Assembly (NCBI GenBank): GCA_035363115.1
Contig: DAOSEM010000006.1
Location: forward strand, 140,790-204,789
Length of the DNA: 64,000 nucleotides
From: Syntrophales bacterium
Lineage (GTDB): Bacteria > Desulfobacterota > Syntrophia > Syntrophales > PHBD01
Direction: 5' to 3'
Under the pieces are notes generated by a model. That model did not search any database, was not told the DNA's origin, and worked only from the letters and a program-made list of their open reading frames with translations. This document shows positions 8,398 through 17,340 of this stretch, piece by piece (the stretch's first letter is position 1; each line of letters starts with the position of its first letter). Both the position numbers and the translations under genes were made by a program.

Positions 8398-9195
8398 TCA
8401 GGACTCCTTCAAGATGGTTGCATCTCCCGCCAGGATGCGCTTCCGAACGCCCCCGGGCTCTTCCAGGAGCAGCGCTCCGTCCTCGTCCAGCCCCACCGCC
8501 GTGCCTTCCTCCACCTCGTCCTGGAATGCAACCCGGATCCGCTTTCCCGTCAGGATGGAATAGGGGAGCCAGTGCGGCCGGACCGCTTCGAATCCGTCCC
8601 GGATCCAGAGATCGTAGAGGATCTCCAACTCTTCCAGGAGGTCGACGGCCAGGACCGTCCGGTCCGATTCCGCGCCGGTCTCCTCCAGGAGCGACGTGGC
8701 AGTATCCCGGAACGACGGATCCAGCTCTTCCCGCCGGATGTTCACGTTGATGCCGATTCCCACGATCACCGAGGAGATCCCTCCGCCGGAGAGCCTGAGC
8801 TCCGTGAGGATGCCGCAGACCTTGCGGTCCCGGATCATCACGTCGTTCGGCCATTTTATGCCGACGGCACCCGGACAGCGGCGGTCCAGAATCTTCGCCA
8901 CAGCCACTCCCGCCAGCATTGTGATCTGCGGGGCCTCCGCCGGATCCACGTTGGGCCTCAGGACCAGCGAAAGGTACAGGTTGCAGCCCGGGGGGGACTG
9001 CCAGGTCCGGTTGAGACGCCCCCGCCCCGCCGTCTGCTCCTCGGCGATCACGGCGGTCCCTTCCGGGGCCCCCGCTGCCGCCAGTTTCAGCGCCTCCAGG
9101 TTCGTGGACGCCACCGACCCAAGCCGGTGAAGCGGGCGGCCGAATCTTCCGCCGGCCTGCAGGTTTTTGCTGGTTCCTTCGTTCAGCGGCATCAT
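8398..9195 (-). CDS. Second biotin-protein ligase, monofunctional (class I)
   Basis: The 265-residue protein has the ligase loop GRGRLNRTW (57-65), IKWPND and a C-terminal SH3-like domain. It lacks the N-terminal winged helix seen in the birA product at 3503-4522. It should therefore biotinylate carrier proteins without acting as a repressor. It lies 13 bases after nadC and 1 base before coaX, in a cofactor operon separate from the biotin operon. Two active-site-complete ligases in one genome section are noteworthy. Confidence 0.92.
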   Translation of the reverse strand: MMPLNEGTSKNLQAGGRFGRPLHRLGSVASTNLEALKLAAAGAPEGTAVIAEEQTAGRGRLNRTWQSPPGCNLYLSLVLRPNVDPAEAPQITMLAGVAVAKILDRRCPGAVGIKWPNDVMIRDRKVCGILTELRLSGGGISSVIVGIGINVNIRREELDPSFRDTATSLLEETGAESDRTVLAVDLLEELEILYDLWIRDGFEAVRPHWLPYSILTGKRIRVAFQDEVEEGTAVGLDEDGALLLEEPGGVRKRILAGDATILKES

Positions 9196-9208
9196 GACCG
9201 GGACCCTG

Positions 9209-10069
9209 TCATCCTTCGGGCGGCTCCGGGGAGATGAGCAGAGAGACGTCCGCCGCCCGGACCGAGTGGGTCAGGGAGCCCACGGAGATGTAGTCCACGC
9301 CCGTTTCCGCGATGGTCCGGACATTGGCCAGCGAGACGTTTCCCGAGGCCTCCAGGGGGATCCGGCCGCCGACCCTGCGGACGGCCTCCCGCATCGCCTC
9401 CACGTCCATGTTGTCCAGCATGACCATGTCTGCGCCGGCCTCAAGGGCCTCTCCCAGTTCCGCCAGGTTCCGCACCTCCACCTCCACGCGGACGGTGTGG
9501 GGCGCTCGCTGGCGGACCCGCCGAACGGCGCTCCCGATACCACCGGCGGCGGCGACATGGTTCTCCTTGACGAGGACGCCGTCGTAGAGGGCAAACCGGT
9601 GGTTCGTGCCGCCCCCGGCCCGGACGGCGTACTTGTCGAGGACCCGGAGCCCCGGAACGGTCTTGCGTGTGTCGAGGATCCTCGCCCCCGTCCCGGCGAC
9701 GGCTTCGACGAACTGTCGGGTCATCGTGGCGATGCCACTCATGCGCTGGAGGAAGTTCAGGGCTGTTCGCTCCGCCATGAGCAGGGCGGAAAGGGATCCG
9801 CCAACGACGGCGATCACCTGTCCCGTCCCGACCGCCGTTCCATCCGTCAGGGACTCCCGGAGCTCGGCCTGCGGATCCAGGAAGCGGAACGACGCGATGA
9901 AGACGTCGATCCCCGCCACGACCAGGTCCGATTTGGCCAGGGCGCACCCCGCCCCCCTTTCCTCTCCGGTGAGGATGGAGGATGTCGTCAGGTCGCCCGG
10001 GCCGATGTCCTCGGCAAGGGCCTCGCGGATGAGGGGTTCCAGCACGTGGCCGGGGAGGGATTCCTGCAT
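9209..10069 (-). CDS. nadC: Nicotinate-nucleotide pyrophosphorylase (quinolinate phosphoribosyltransferase)
   Basis: This enzyme converts quinolinate and PRPP to nicotinate mononucleotide in NAD synthesis. The 286-residue protein has EDIGPGDLTT near the N-terminus, the DTRKT motif of the active site, and VEVEVRNL plus VMLDNM typical of NadC. It heads the nadC-ligase-coaX-coaE run, all cofactor genes in the same direction. A terminator for valS sits immediately upstream (10086-10120), so its own promoter must be very close or transcription reads through. Confidence 0.95.
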   Translation of the reverse strand: MQESLPGHVLEPLIREALAEDIGPGDLTTSSILTGEERGAGCALAKSDLVVAGIDVFIASFRFLDPQAELRESLTDGTAVGTGQVIAVVGGSLSALLMAERTALNFLQRMSGIATMTRQFVEAVAGTGARILDTRKTVPGLRVLDKYAVRAGGGTNHRFALYDGVLVKENHVAAAGGIGSAVRRVRQRAPHTVRVEVEVRNLAELGEALEAGADMVMLDNMDVEAMREAVRRVGGRIPLEASGNVSLANVRTIAETGVDYISVGSLTHSVRAADVSLLISPEPPEG

Positions 10070-10085
10070 GGATCGAGTGATGACG

Positions 10086-10120
10086 AAAAACCGGGTGGGG
10101 TTTGGGGCCGCCCCACCCGG
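10086..10120 (-). terminator. Rho-independent terminator after valS
   Basis: On the minus strand CCGGGTGGGG, a 10-base loop and CCCCACCCGG form a perfect 10-bp stem followed by five T residues. It lies between the valS stop and the nadC start. Confidence 0.85.
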
Positions 10121-10166
10121 CCGGATGCGTTTCCAGCCGCTCCGGTCCGGGACCGGACGCCGGTGT

Positions 10167-12824
10167 TTACACCAGGGCCTGGATTTTCTTCAGGGCCCGC
10201 TCGAGCGCCGCCAGTTTTTCCGACAGGTCCTTCTGCTTCTGTTCTTCCTTCTGCACAACCGCCTCGGCGGCGCGCTCCCGGAAATCGCTGCTGGCGAGCT
10301 TGCGCTGCGCCTGCGCCAGATCCTTCTGAACCCGGGCGGCCTCCTTCTCGAGGCGCGCCTTTTCCGCCGCCCAGTCCACCGCGCCTTCCAGGGGCACAAA
10401 GACCCGGACGGCGCCGATCACGCCCGTGGCGGCTCCCTTCGGCTCGTCCATGGCGCCGGCGGTCTCGAGGCTCTCCAGGTTGGCCAGGTGGACGATCAGG
10501 CTCTGCTCCCGCTCCACCACGGCCCGCTGTGCCGCGTCGGCGGTGGAGACGATGGCCTTGAGCTTCCTGGAAGGCGGGACGTTCATCTCGCCGCGGATGT
10601 TCCGGATGCGACCGATGATGTCCATGACCAGTCCCATCTGCTCTTCCGCCTCGGGATCCTCCAGGGTGGCACTGGTCTCCGGGAAGCGGCTCACCATGAT
10701 GGAGCTTCCGTTGCCCACGAAGGACTGCCAGAGCTCTTCCGTCACGAAGGGCATGAAGGGGTGCAGGAGCTGCAGCGAAGCCTTCAGCACCGCGCAGAGC
10801 GTCCTCTGGGCCTCGCGCCGCTTCTCCGGGGCGTCCTTGCCGTAGAGAACGGGCTTGCCCATTTCCAGGTACCAGTCGCAGAACTCATGCCAGACGAACT
10901 GGTACACGGCCGCCGCCGCCTCGTTGAACTTGTACTCGTCGAGGGTCCGGATGACCTCCGCCACGGCCCGGTTCAGGCGCGCCTGGATCCAGCGGTCCGC
11001 CAGCGACTCGGCGGCCCGGTTGCGCCGCTGCTCCCCATTGGGGGCGTCCTCCAGATTCATCAGGGAGAACCGGGCGGCGTTCCAGAGCTTGTTGACAAAG
11101 AACTTGTAGCCCAGGATCCGCTCCTCCGACATCCGCACGTCCCGTCCCTGGGCCGTGAAGGCCGCCAGGGTGAAGCGGAACGCGTCGGCCCCGAACTTGT
11201 CCACCATCTCCAGGGGGTCGATGATGTTGCCCTTGGACTTGCTCATCTTGTCGCCGTGCTCGTCCCGGACCAGCGCGTGCAGGTACACGTCCTTGAACGG
11301 CACGTCCTTCATGATGTAGATGCCCATCATCATCATGCGGGCCACCCAGAAGAACAGGATGTCGAACCCCGTGATGAGCAGGGACGTGGGATAGAAGGTC
11401 TTCAGCGTCGGCGTCTGGTCGGGCCAGCCGAGGGTCGAGAAGGGCCAGAGGGCGGAGCTGAACCAGGTGTCGAGGACGTCCTCCTCCTGGCGGAGGCCCG
11501 TGTTTTTGCAGGTGGGGCAGGACGTGGGATCCTCGGTGGAGACGATCATCCCCGAGCAGTTGTCGCAGTACCAGACGGGGATCCGGTGGCCCCACCAGAT
11601 CTGCCGGGAGATGCACCAGTCGCGGATGTTGTCCATCCAGTCGAAGTAGGTGGCCTCCCACATGGAGGGGATGATCCTGGTTTTTCCCTTGATGACCGCC
11701 GCCGTCGCCGCCTTCGCGAGGGGCTTGACCTTCACGAACCACTGCTTCGAGACGTAGGGCTCGATGTCCGTCTTGCACCGGTAGCACTTGCCCACGTTGT
11801 GGGTGTAGGACTCCGTTTCCAGGAGGTAGCCTCCCTTTTCCAGGTCCGCGATGACGTTCTTCCGGCACTCGTAGCGGTCCTGTCCCTGGTAGACGCCGCA
11901 GTTCTCGTTCATGACGGCGCTGCCGTCCATGATCATGACCAGCCCGATGGGATGCCGCTGGGCGATGGCAAAGTCGGCAGGGTCGCAGGCGGGTGTGATC
12001 TTCACGGCGCCGGAGCCGAAGTCCATCGTCACATAGTCGTCGGCGATGACGGGGATCTTCTTGTTTACCAGGGGCAGGATGACCTCTTTCCCGACCTTGT
12101 CGGTGTAACGGGTATCCTGGGGGTTGACCGCCACGGCAGTGTCGCCCAGCATCGTTTCCGGGCGGGTGGTGGCGACGACGATGTCGCCGCTGCCGTCGGC
12201 ATAGGGATAGCGGATGTGCCAGAGGTGGCCCGGTTCCTCCTTGTATTCCACTTCGAGGTCGGAGATGGCCGTGTGGCAGCGGGGACACCAGTTGACGATG
12301 TAGTCCCCCTGGTAGATGAGCCCGTCGTTGTAGAGCCTGACAAAGGCCTCCCGGACCGCCCGGGAAAGTCCCTCGTCCATGGTGAACCGCTCCCGGGGCC
12401 AGTCGCAGGAGCAGCCGATCCGCTTGAGCTGGTTGGTGATGACGCCGCCGTATTTGTGCTTCCACTCCCAGACGCGCTCGATGAATTTTTCCCGCCCCAG
12501 GTCGTGGCGGTTTTTCCCCTCCCGGGCCAGCTCCTGCTCGACCACGTTCTGGGTGGCGATGCCGGCATGGTCCGTTCCGGGCATCCACATGGCGTTGTAT
12601 CCCTGCATCCGGCGGTACCGGATCATGATGTCCTGGAGGGTGTTGTTCAGGGCGTGCCCCATGTGGAGCATGCCCGTGACGTTGGGCGGGGGAATGACGA
12701 TGGAAAACGGGGGCCGGTCGCTCGCGTCCTTGGCGTGAAAGTAATTCTGGTCCAGCCAGTGCCGGTACCATTTCTCTTCTGCGGCATGCGGTTCAAACAC
12801 CTTCCCGATGGTTTTTTCTTCCAT
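10167..12824 (-). CDS. valS: Valine--tRNA ligase
   Basis: The 885-residue class I synthetase charges tRNA-Val. It has the HIGH-type motif in GMLHMGHALNN, an editing domain in the first half, KMSKSKGN, an anticodon-binding region, and the C-terminal coiled coil rich in Lys, Glu and Ala characteristic of ValS (about residues 820-885). Length is normal. It appears to be transcribed alone, with a strong terminator downstream. A 15-bp GC-rich hairpin lies 25-61 bases upstream of the start. Confidence 0.97.
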   Translation of the reverse strand: MEEKTIGKVFEPHAAEEKWYRHWLDQNYFHAKDASDRPPFSIVIPPPNVTGMLHMGHALNNTLQDIMIRYRRMQGYNAMWMPGTDHAGIATQNVVEQELAREGKNRHDLGREKFIERVWEWKHKYGGVITNQLKRIGCSCDWPRERFTMDEGLSRAVREAFVRLYNDGLIYQGDYIVNWCPRCHTAISDLEVEYKEEPGHLWHIRYPYADGSGDIVVATTRPETMLGDTAVAVNPQDTRYTDKVGKEVILPLVNKKIPVIADDYVTMDFGSGAVKITPACDPADFAIAQRHPIGLVMIMDGSAVMNENCGVYQGQDRYECRKNVIADLEKGGYLLETESYTHNVGKCYRCKTDIEPYVSKQWFVKVKPLAKAATAAVIKGKTRIIPSMWEATYFDWMDNIRDWCISRQIWWGHRIPVWYCDNCSGMIVSTEDPTSCPTCKNTGLRQEEDVLDTWFSSALWPFSTLGWPDQTPTLKTFYPTSLLITGFDILFFWVARMMMMGIYIMKDVPFKDVYLHALVRDEHGDKMSKSKGNIIDPLEMVDKFGADAFRFTLAAFTAQGRDVRMSEERILGYKFFVNKLWNAARFSLMNLEDAPNGEQRRNRAAESLADRWIQARLNRAVAEVIRTLDEYKFNEAAAAVYQFVWHEFCDWYLEMGKPVLYGKDAPEKRREAQRTLCAVLKASLQLLHPFMPFVTEELWQSFVGNGSSIMVSRFPETSATLEDPEAEEQMGLVMDIIGRIRNIRGEMNVPPSRKLKAIVSTADAAQRAVVEREQSLIVHLANLESLETAGAMDEPKGAATGVIGAVRVFVPLEGAVDWAAEKARLEKEAARVQKDLAQAQRKLASSDFRERAAEAVVQKEEQKQKDLSEKLAALERALKKIQALV

Positions 12825-12848
12825 GGCTCCGTTCTCCCAGGCAATGCG

Positions 12849-12885
12849 AGGGGGCGGCGGTTCTTTTGCGAACCCGCCGCCCCCT
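12849..12885. repeat. Strong GC-rich hairpin upstream of valS
   Basis: AGGGGGCGGCGGTTC and GAACCCGCCGCCCCCT pair around a short TTTTGC loop, giving a near-perfect 15-bp stem. There is no long T-run in the direction of valS transcription. On the plus strand a weak TTTTA follows. It may be a terminator for the lipoprotein transcript or a leader structure of valS. A second hairpin (12996-13022) lies further upstream. Confidence 0.55.
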
Positions 12886-13074
12886 GCTCATTTTATGAAA
12901 TGGAATTTCGCAGGTTGCCGAAACAATTACGGTTATGGGAAGGTCGAAATCGCCTGACGGCGAGCTCCCCAGATCGTCCGCCGTGAGGCAGGGCACAGGG
13001 GCGGATCGGCCACCGGCCCCTGGTTCATCGCCCGGAAAGATTCCGCGGGCGGCTTTCTTCGACGGCCCCGATGG

Positions 13075-14229
13075 CTATATCTTCAACTGTTCCTTGAACT
13101 CCTTGATGATCAGGAGCGCATCCACGCCGGACACAGCGCCTTCCGGACTGAACTGCCCCGTTGCGAGGTTGCCCTTCATGATCCCCCGGCTCGTCACCAC
13201 CATGACGGCGTTGAAATAGGGCAGATCGGACCGCAGATCGCCGAAGGTGGACGTGCTGCCGATGAATTTGGTCGCCAGTTTCTCGTCCCCGGTCACCTTG
13301 ATGAGGATGTCCTCGATCATCATGGCATAGGCCGCCCGGTTCACGAGGCCAGCGGGATCGAACGACCCGTCCGGATACACTTCAAGGCCGCGGACGCCGT
13401 ATTTCAGGAGGCCGTCGACGTCGGCCTTCAGGGGATGGTTGGCGATGTCCCTGGGGGCCACGGAGCCCTTTGCCGCCCGCTTCCCGGGTTCCCGGAAGGA
13501 GGTGTCGAAGGTCTTGACGGTGCGCCGCTCATAGAGCTTGTCGATCTTCAACTCCTCCATGAACAGGGCCGCCGCGTCGGCCCGGCTGATCTGCTCCAGG
13601 AGGGCGATCTTCTTGCCCGTCGCCGTACCCGGCATGGCCCGCTGGATCTTGTCCATCAACTCCCACTGGGCCGACGCCTGAGCCGTATAGTCGCCCTTCA
13701 GCTCGGCCACTTTGGCGAACATGCCCCGGGCCTTCTCGAACTCCAGGGCCTGCCGGTAGGCCATTCCCATGAAATAGTAAGCGCCGGAGGAGCGGGGATC
13801 ATACTGCAGGGCAAAATCAAACTTTTCCCGGGCCAGGTCAAGCCAGTTCACCGGGGACTGGTTAAGCGTATAGACCCGGATGTAGGCGATGTCGGCATAA
13901 GCCTTCTCGTCGTTCGTACCGGCATGTCTCCAGGCCGTGTCCACATGCGCCAGGGCGCCCTTCGGGTCTTTCAGATAAGCCGCCACGATCCCCTTGCCGG
14001 CATGGGCCTTGGAAAATTTCGGGTCCAACTGGAGGGAGCGGTCGAAATGGGTTCCGGCATCCTGAATCCGCCCTTCGTCCAGGGCTTTCTGTCCAAGGAA
14101 AAAATGGTGCTGCGGCGTGTCCATCTCACTGACCGGCTTGACCGGCTTGGGAACGCAGGCGGCGATTCCGGCCACCAGCAGCACGATCAAAAGGGCCGTC
14201 ATCCATCTTTCCAAACTCAGGCGGTTCAT
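13075..14229 (-). CDS. TPR and SLH-like domain lipoprotein
   Basis: The 384-residue product has a lipoprotein signal peptide with cysteine after VAGIAA. Tetratricopeptide-type helices follow (about residues 40-190). The C-terminal region (about 230-380) contains repeated YPDGSFDPAGLVNRAAYAMMIEDIL-type segments like S-layer homology domains. It is probably an outer-membrane or cell-surface scaffolding lipoprotein. The start at 14229 is chosen for its AGGAG site and signal peptide. A good sigma-70 promoter lies upstream (14305-14333). Confidence 0.8.
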   Translation of the reverse strand: MNRLSLERWMTALLIVLLVAGIAACVPKPVKPVSEMDTPQHHFFLGQKALDEGRIQDAGTHFDRSLQLDPKFSKAHAGKGIVAAYLKDPKGALAHVDTAWRHAGTNDEKAYADIAYIRVYTLNQSPVNWLDLAREKFDFALQYDPRSSGAYYFMGMAYRQALEFEKARGMFAKVAELKGDYTAQASAQWELMDKIQRAMPGTATGKKIALLEQISRADAAALFMEELKIDKLYERRTVKTFDTSFREPGKRAAKGSVAPRDIANHPLKADVDGLLKYGVRGLEVYPDGSFDPAGLVNRAAYAMMIEDILIKVTGDEKLATKFIGSTSTFGDLRSDLPYFNAVMVVTSRGIMKGNLATGQFSPEGAVSGVDALLIIKEFKEQLKI

Positions 14230-14304
14230 GACTCCTGCTCCTTTCCAGCACAAAGGATTCGTATGGACCGGGGACCCCCGGTACGGCCGAACAAACAGGG
14301 GTTG

Positions 14305-14333
14305 TTTCTACATAGAACCCCGCCCGAAGTCAA
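14305..14333 (-). promoter_or_regulatory. Predicted sigma-70 promoter of the TPR/SLH lipoprotein gene
   Basis: Minus-strand TTGACT (14328-14333), a 17-base spacer and TAGAAA (14305-14310) lie about 76 bases before the ATG. Confidence 0.5.
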
Positions 14334-14352
14334 GGGGAATGGCGGCTGCACC

Positions 14353-15288
14353 CTACGGGACATGCCAGAATCGCAAGACTTCCGTCTCGACAGCAGCCTC
14401 CTGCCCGGGGGTGAACCAGCGGATGGCGTCGTCCGCCCGGAACCAGGTCCCCTGTCTCTTGGCAAAGGCCTTCGTCGCCCGCCTCATCTTCTCCACGGCC
14501 TCCGCCAGGCCGGAACGGCCCTGAAGGAAATCGACGATCTGACGGTATCCCAGGGACTGCATGGGCTTCAGGTTCTCTCCGAATCCCCTCGCCAGGAGCC
14601 GCTCCACCTCCTCCACGAGCCCCTGCCCGAGCATGGCGTCCACGCGGCGGTCGATGGCGGTGAAGAGCTCGGCGCGCTCCATCGTCAGGCCGATCAGGAG
14701 GGCATCGTAGGGCCGGTCGGCAAACCGGTGACCGGCCCGGATATCCACGATGGACCGGCCCGTCCGGTCGAGGACCTCCAGGGCGCGGATCGTGCGGACC
14801 GCGTCGGACGGAGGGATGGCGGCGGCGGCCCTGGGATCCCGCCGGACCAGGAGTTCATGAAGGTGCTCCCGGCCCCGGCTCTCCAGCAGATCGCGGTAAC
14901 GGCGCCGCAGCGTCTCGTCCGGCCCCGGTCCATCCACAAGCCCCCCCAGGAGGACCTTCACATACAGGCCCGTCCCGCCCACCACCAGGACCGGTTTCCC
15001 CCGGCGGTGCAGGTCCCCGATGACCTCAGCGGCCCGTTCCCGGTAGAGGGCGGCATTGAACGGCTCGTCGGGATCGACCAGGTCGATCAGGTGGTGGGGA
15101 ACGGCGGCGCGGTCCGCCGCGGTGGGCTTGGCCGTGCCGATGTCCATGTGGCGGTAGACCTGCATGGAATCGGCGCTGACGATCTCGGCGTCCCGGCGGG
15201 AGGCCAGGCGGAGGGCCAGGGCGGATTTTCCGACGCCCGTCGGACCGACGATGACGACCACGCGCGGCTTGCAGGGGGGAGGGGGCAT
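14353..15288 (-). CDS. miaA: tRNA dimethylallyltransferase
   Basis: This enzyme adds the dimethylallyl group to A37 of tRNAs reading UNN codons. The 311-residue protein has the P-loop GPTGVGKSA, SADSMQVYRHMDIGTAKP, VGGTGLYV and the late GYRQIVDFLQG segment, all MiaA hallmarks. The start at 15288 is preferred over an upstream in-frame start at 15393 because that extension lies in mutL and is not conserved-looking. It follows mutL by 10 bases, the common mutL-miaA order. Confidence 0.95.
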   Translation of the reverse strand: MPPPPCKPRVVVIVGPTGVGKSALALRLASRRDAEIVSADSMQVYRHMDIGTAKPTAADRAAVPHHLIDLVDPDEPFNAALYRERAAEVIGDLHRRGKPVLVVGGTGLYVKVLLGGLVDGPGPDETLRRRYRDLLESRGREHLHELLVRRDPRAAAAIPPSDAVRTIRALEVLDRTGRSIVDIRAGHRFADRPYDALLIGLTMERAELFTAIDRRVDAMLGQGLVEEVERLLARGFGENLKPMQSLGYRQIVDFLQGRSGLAEAVEKMRRATKAFAKRQGTWFRADDAIRWFTPGQEAAVETEVLRFWHVP

Positions 15289-15298
15289 GGATCCGTCC

Positions 15299-17092
15299 TC
15301 AACGGCGGTGGAACAGCTTCTCCAGGTCCGCCGCTCCGAAACGGACGACCACCGGACGGCCATGGGGACAGGTGGCGGCCTGCGGCTCGTCACCCAGGGC
15401 CATAAGGAGTGCGAGCGCCTCCTCGCGGCTCATGTCCTGCCGGGCCTTGACGGCTCCCCGGCAGGACATGAACACCAGCATCCGGTCCCGCAGGGCGGAA
15501 ATCCCCTTACCGGAAGGATCGTCGCCGCCAACCTCCTCCGCCAGGTCCAGCAGGAACGACCGGATGTCCCCGGTCTCCAGGAAGGCCGGGAGAGACTTGA
15601 CAACCAGGGCATCGCCGCCGAAGGGCTCCAGGAAAACACCCGTTTCTTCCAGGATGGAGGCGTTTTCCACGAGAAACCGGAGCTCCTTCCGGGGCAGGGC
15701 GACGACCTCCGGGATCAGGAGCTGCTGGCTCTCCGGGGGACGATCCCGCTCCCGGCGCCGGAGCCGCTCGTAGAGGATCCGCTCGTGGGCGGCGTGCTGG
15801 TCGATGATCATCAGGCCGTCGGCCGTTCCGAACAGGAGGTATGTCCCCGCGGCCTGGCCGAGGTAGTCATATGCCGCCCCGGGTTCCCGGCCGGCCGGGA
15901 CCTCCGGAACGAGAGGGGCGTATTCCGCCGGGCGGTAGTACGGGGAACCGGCTGCTGGAACGCTCCGGGTGCCCCCTTCCGGGGCATCACCCTCCTCCGT
16001 GCGGATCATGTAGCGTCGCAGGGCCTCCTCCACGCGACCGGAACCGGGGAAAGGACGAACGGCTCCATCGGACGGAGCAAAGCCGGATGAAATGACTGGG
16101 GAATCACCGGACAGCGCCCGCTCGACCGCGTCATGGACATGCTGGAAGACCTCCCCGGGCCTGCGGAAGCGCACTTCCATCTTGGCGGGATGGACGTTCA
16201 CGTCTACTTCGGCGGGAGCCATTTCCAGGAAGAGAAGGGAGGAAGGATACCGGCGCGCCTCGATCCGGCGCCGGCAGGCCGTCATGACGGCCCGGTGGAT
16301 CAGGGCGTCACGCACGTATCGGCCGTTGACGAAGAAGAGCATCTGCCGGGTCGAGGACCGCGTCCTCTCGGGACGGGAGATGAATCCCGAGAGCGACAGG
16401 CCGCCCGCCGCGCCCGACAGGGCGACGCACTCCCCGGCGAAATCGGGACCCAGGACCAGGACGCTTCGCTCCGCCGGGTCCTCCGTGGCGGGGAGGTTCA
16501 GGAGATCCCTGCCCGACGCCGTCACCCGGATCCGGACCCTGGGATGGGCCAGGGCGATCCGGAGGACCACGTCGAGACAGGCCCCCTGCTCCGCCTTCTC
16601 CGACCGGAGGAACTTCTTCCGGACGGGGACAGCCTCGAAGATCCGGCTGACGAAGAGGGTCGTTCCCGGTGCCCCTCCCGCTTCGGACACCTCAAGAATT
16701 TCACCGTCCTGGACAACGATCCGGGTTCCCGCGGGCTGCGACCGCGTCCGGGTCGTCATCTCGACGCGGGCGATGGAGGCGATGCTGGGAAGGGCCTCGC
16801 CGCGGAACCCGAAGGAGCGGACCGACCAGAGGTCCTCGAACCGGTCGATCTTGCTGGTGGCGTACCGCTGAAAGGCGAGCGGCGCCTCGCCGGGATCGAT
16901 GCCGGTTCCGTTGTCCACCACGCGGATGGAGACGGTTCCGCCCCCCTCCAGCACCACGAGCACGTCCGTCGCCCCCGCATCCAGGGCATTCTCCAGGAGT
17001 TCCTTGACGATCGAAGCGGGACGCTCGACGACCTCCCCCGCGGCAATGCGGGACGTAAGGTCTTCCGGCAGCAGGTGGATTTTCCCCGACAC
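15299..17092 (-). CDS. mutL: DNA mismatch repair protein MutL (endonuclease type)
   Basis: The protein has the GHKL ATPase motifs ELLENALDAGATD, DNGTGID and GFRGEAL. The C-terminal domain has DQHAAHERILYE, the DQHA(X)2E(X)4E metal-binding motif of nicking MutL proteins. It also has CRGAVKA and CPHGRP. It should therefore introduce nicks itself, as in bacteria lacking MutH. The start is taken as GTG at 17092, giving VSGKIHLLPEDL with a GAGGT site in front. The frame extends to 17230, but that region is the palindromic repeat. Length is about 597 residues. Confidence 0.95.
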   Translation of the reverse strand: MSGKIHLLPEDLTSRIAAGEVVERPASIVKELLENALDAGATDVLVVLEGGGTVSIRVVDNGTGIDPGEAPLAFQRYATSKIDRFEDLWSVRSFGFRGEALPSIASIARVEMTTRTRSQPAGTRIVVQDGEILEVSEAGGAPGTTLFVSRIFEAVPVRKKFLRSEKAEQGACLDVVLRIALAHPRVRIRVTASGRDLLNLPATEDPAERSVLVLGPDFAGECVALSGAAGGLSLSGFISRPERTRSSTRQMLFFVNGRYVRDALIHRAVMTACRRRIEARRYPSSLLFLEMAPAEVDVNVHPAKMEVRFRRPGEVFQHVHDAVERALSGDSPVISSGFAPSDGAVRPFPGSGRVEEALRRYMIRTEEGDAPEGGTRSVPAAGSPYYRPAEYAPLVPEVPAGREPGAAYDYLGQAAGTYLLFGTADGLMIIDQHAAHERILYERLRRRERDRPPESQQLLIPEVVALPRKELRFLVENASILEETGVFLEPFGGDALVVKSLPAFLETGDIRSFLLDLAEEVGGDDPSGKGISALRDRMLVFMSCRGAVKARQDMSREEALALLMALGDEPQAATCPHGRPVVVRFGAADLEKLFHRR

Positions 17093-17111
17093 AAGGACCT
17101 CGAATCTGGAC

Positions 17112-17239
17112 GGCAGGCGGTTCAAAAGGGGTTGGATGCAAGGCTCCCGAAGTCCCGAACCGCGAGGTGTACTCTGGGGTACATCGAGCGGTGAGGGACG
17201 AGGGGAACGCCGCAGACAGCCCCTTTTCAACCGCCTGCC
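17112..17239. repeat. Large imperfect palindrome upstream of mutL
   Basis: GGCAGGCGGTTCAAAAGGGG (17112-17131) pairs with CCCCTTTTCAACCGCCTGCC (17220-17239) with one mismatch in 20. The interior also pairs in steps (CCC, GTCCC, CCGC, TGTAC with TACA, GCGG, GGGAC, GGG), centred near 17175. The whole element can fold into a single long interrupted hairpin. No open frame of interest is inside. Confidence 0.75.
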
Positions 17240-17242
17240 CTC

Positions 17243-17283
17243 AAAAGGAAACCGCAGCCAGTCGGACTGCGGTTTCCTTTTTT
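17243..17283 (-). terminator. Rho-independent terminator (bidirectional)
   Basis: AAAAGGAAACCGCAG and CTGCGGTTTCCTTTTTT form a strong stem around a 9-base loop. On the minus strand it is followed by CTTTTG and ends the LPP20-like gene's transcript. On the plus strand a run of T residues follows. Confidence 0.8.
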
Positions 17284-17340
17284 ATCCTATTGATTTTCGG
17301 GCATGCTCAAGCCCGTCCTCGGGATTCGGCTGGTCCGGGA

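Noticed and set aside
9606..12986. 1126-residue plus-strand frame opposite valS and part of nadC
   Set aside because: It mirrors conserved valS codons. No independent motifs or ribosome site are visible.
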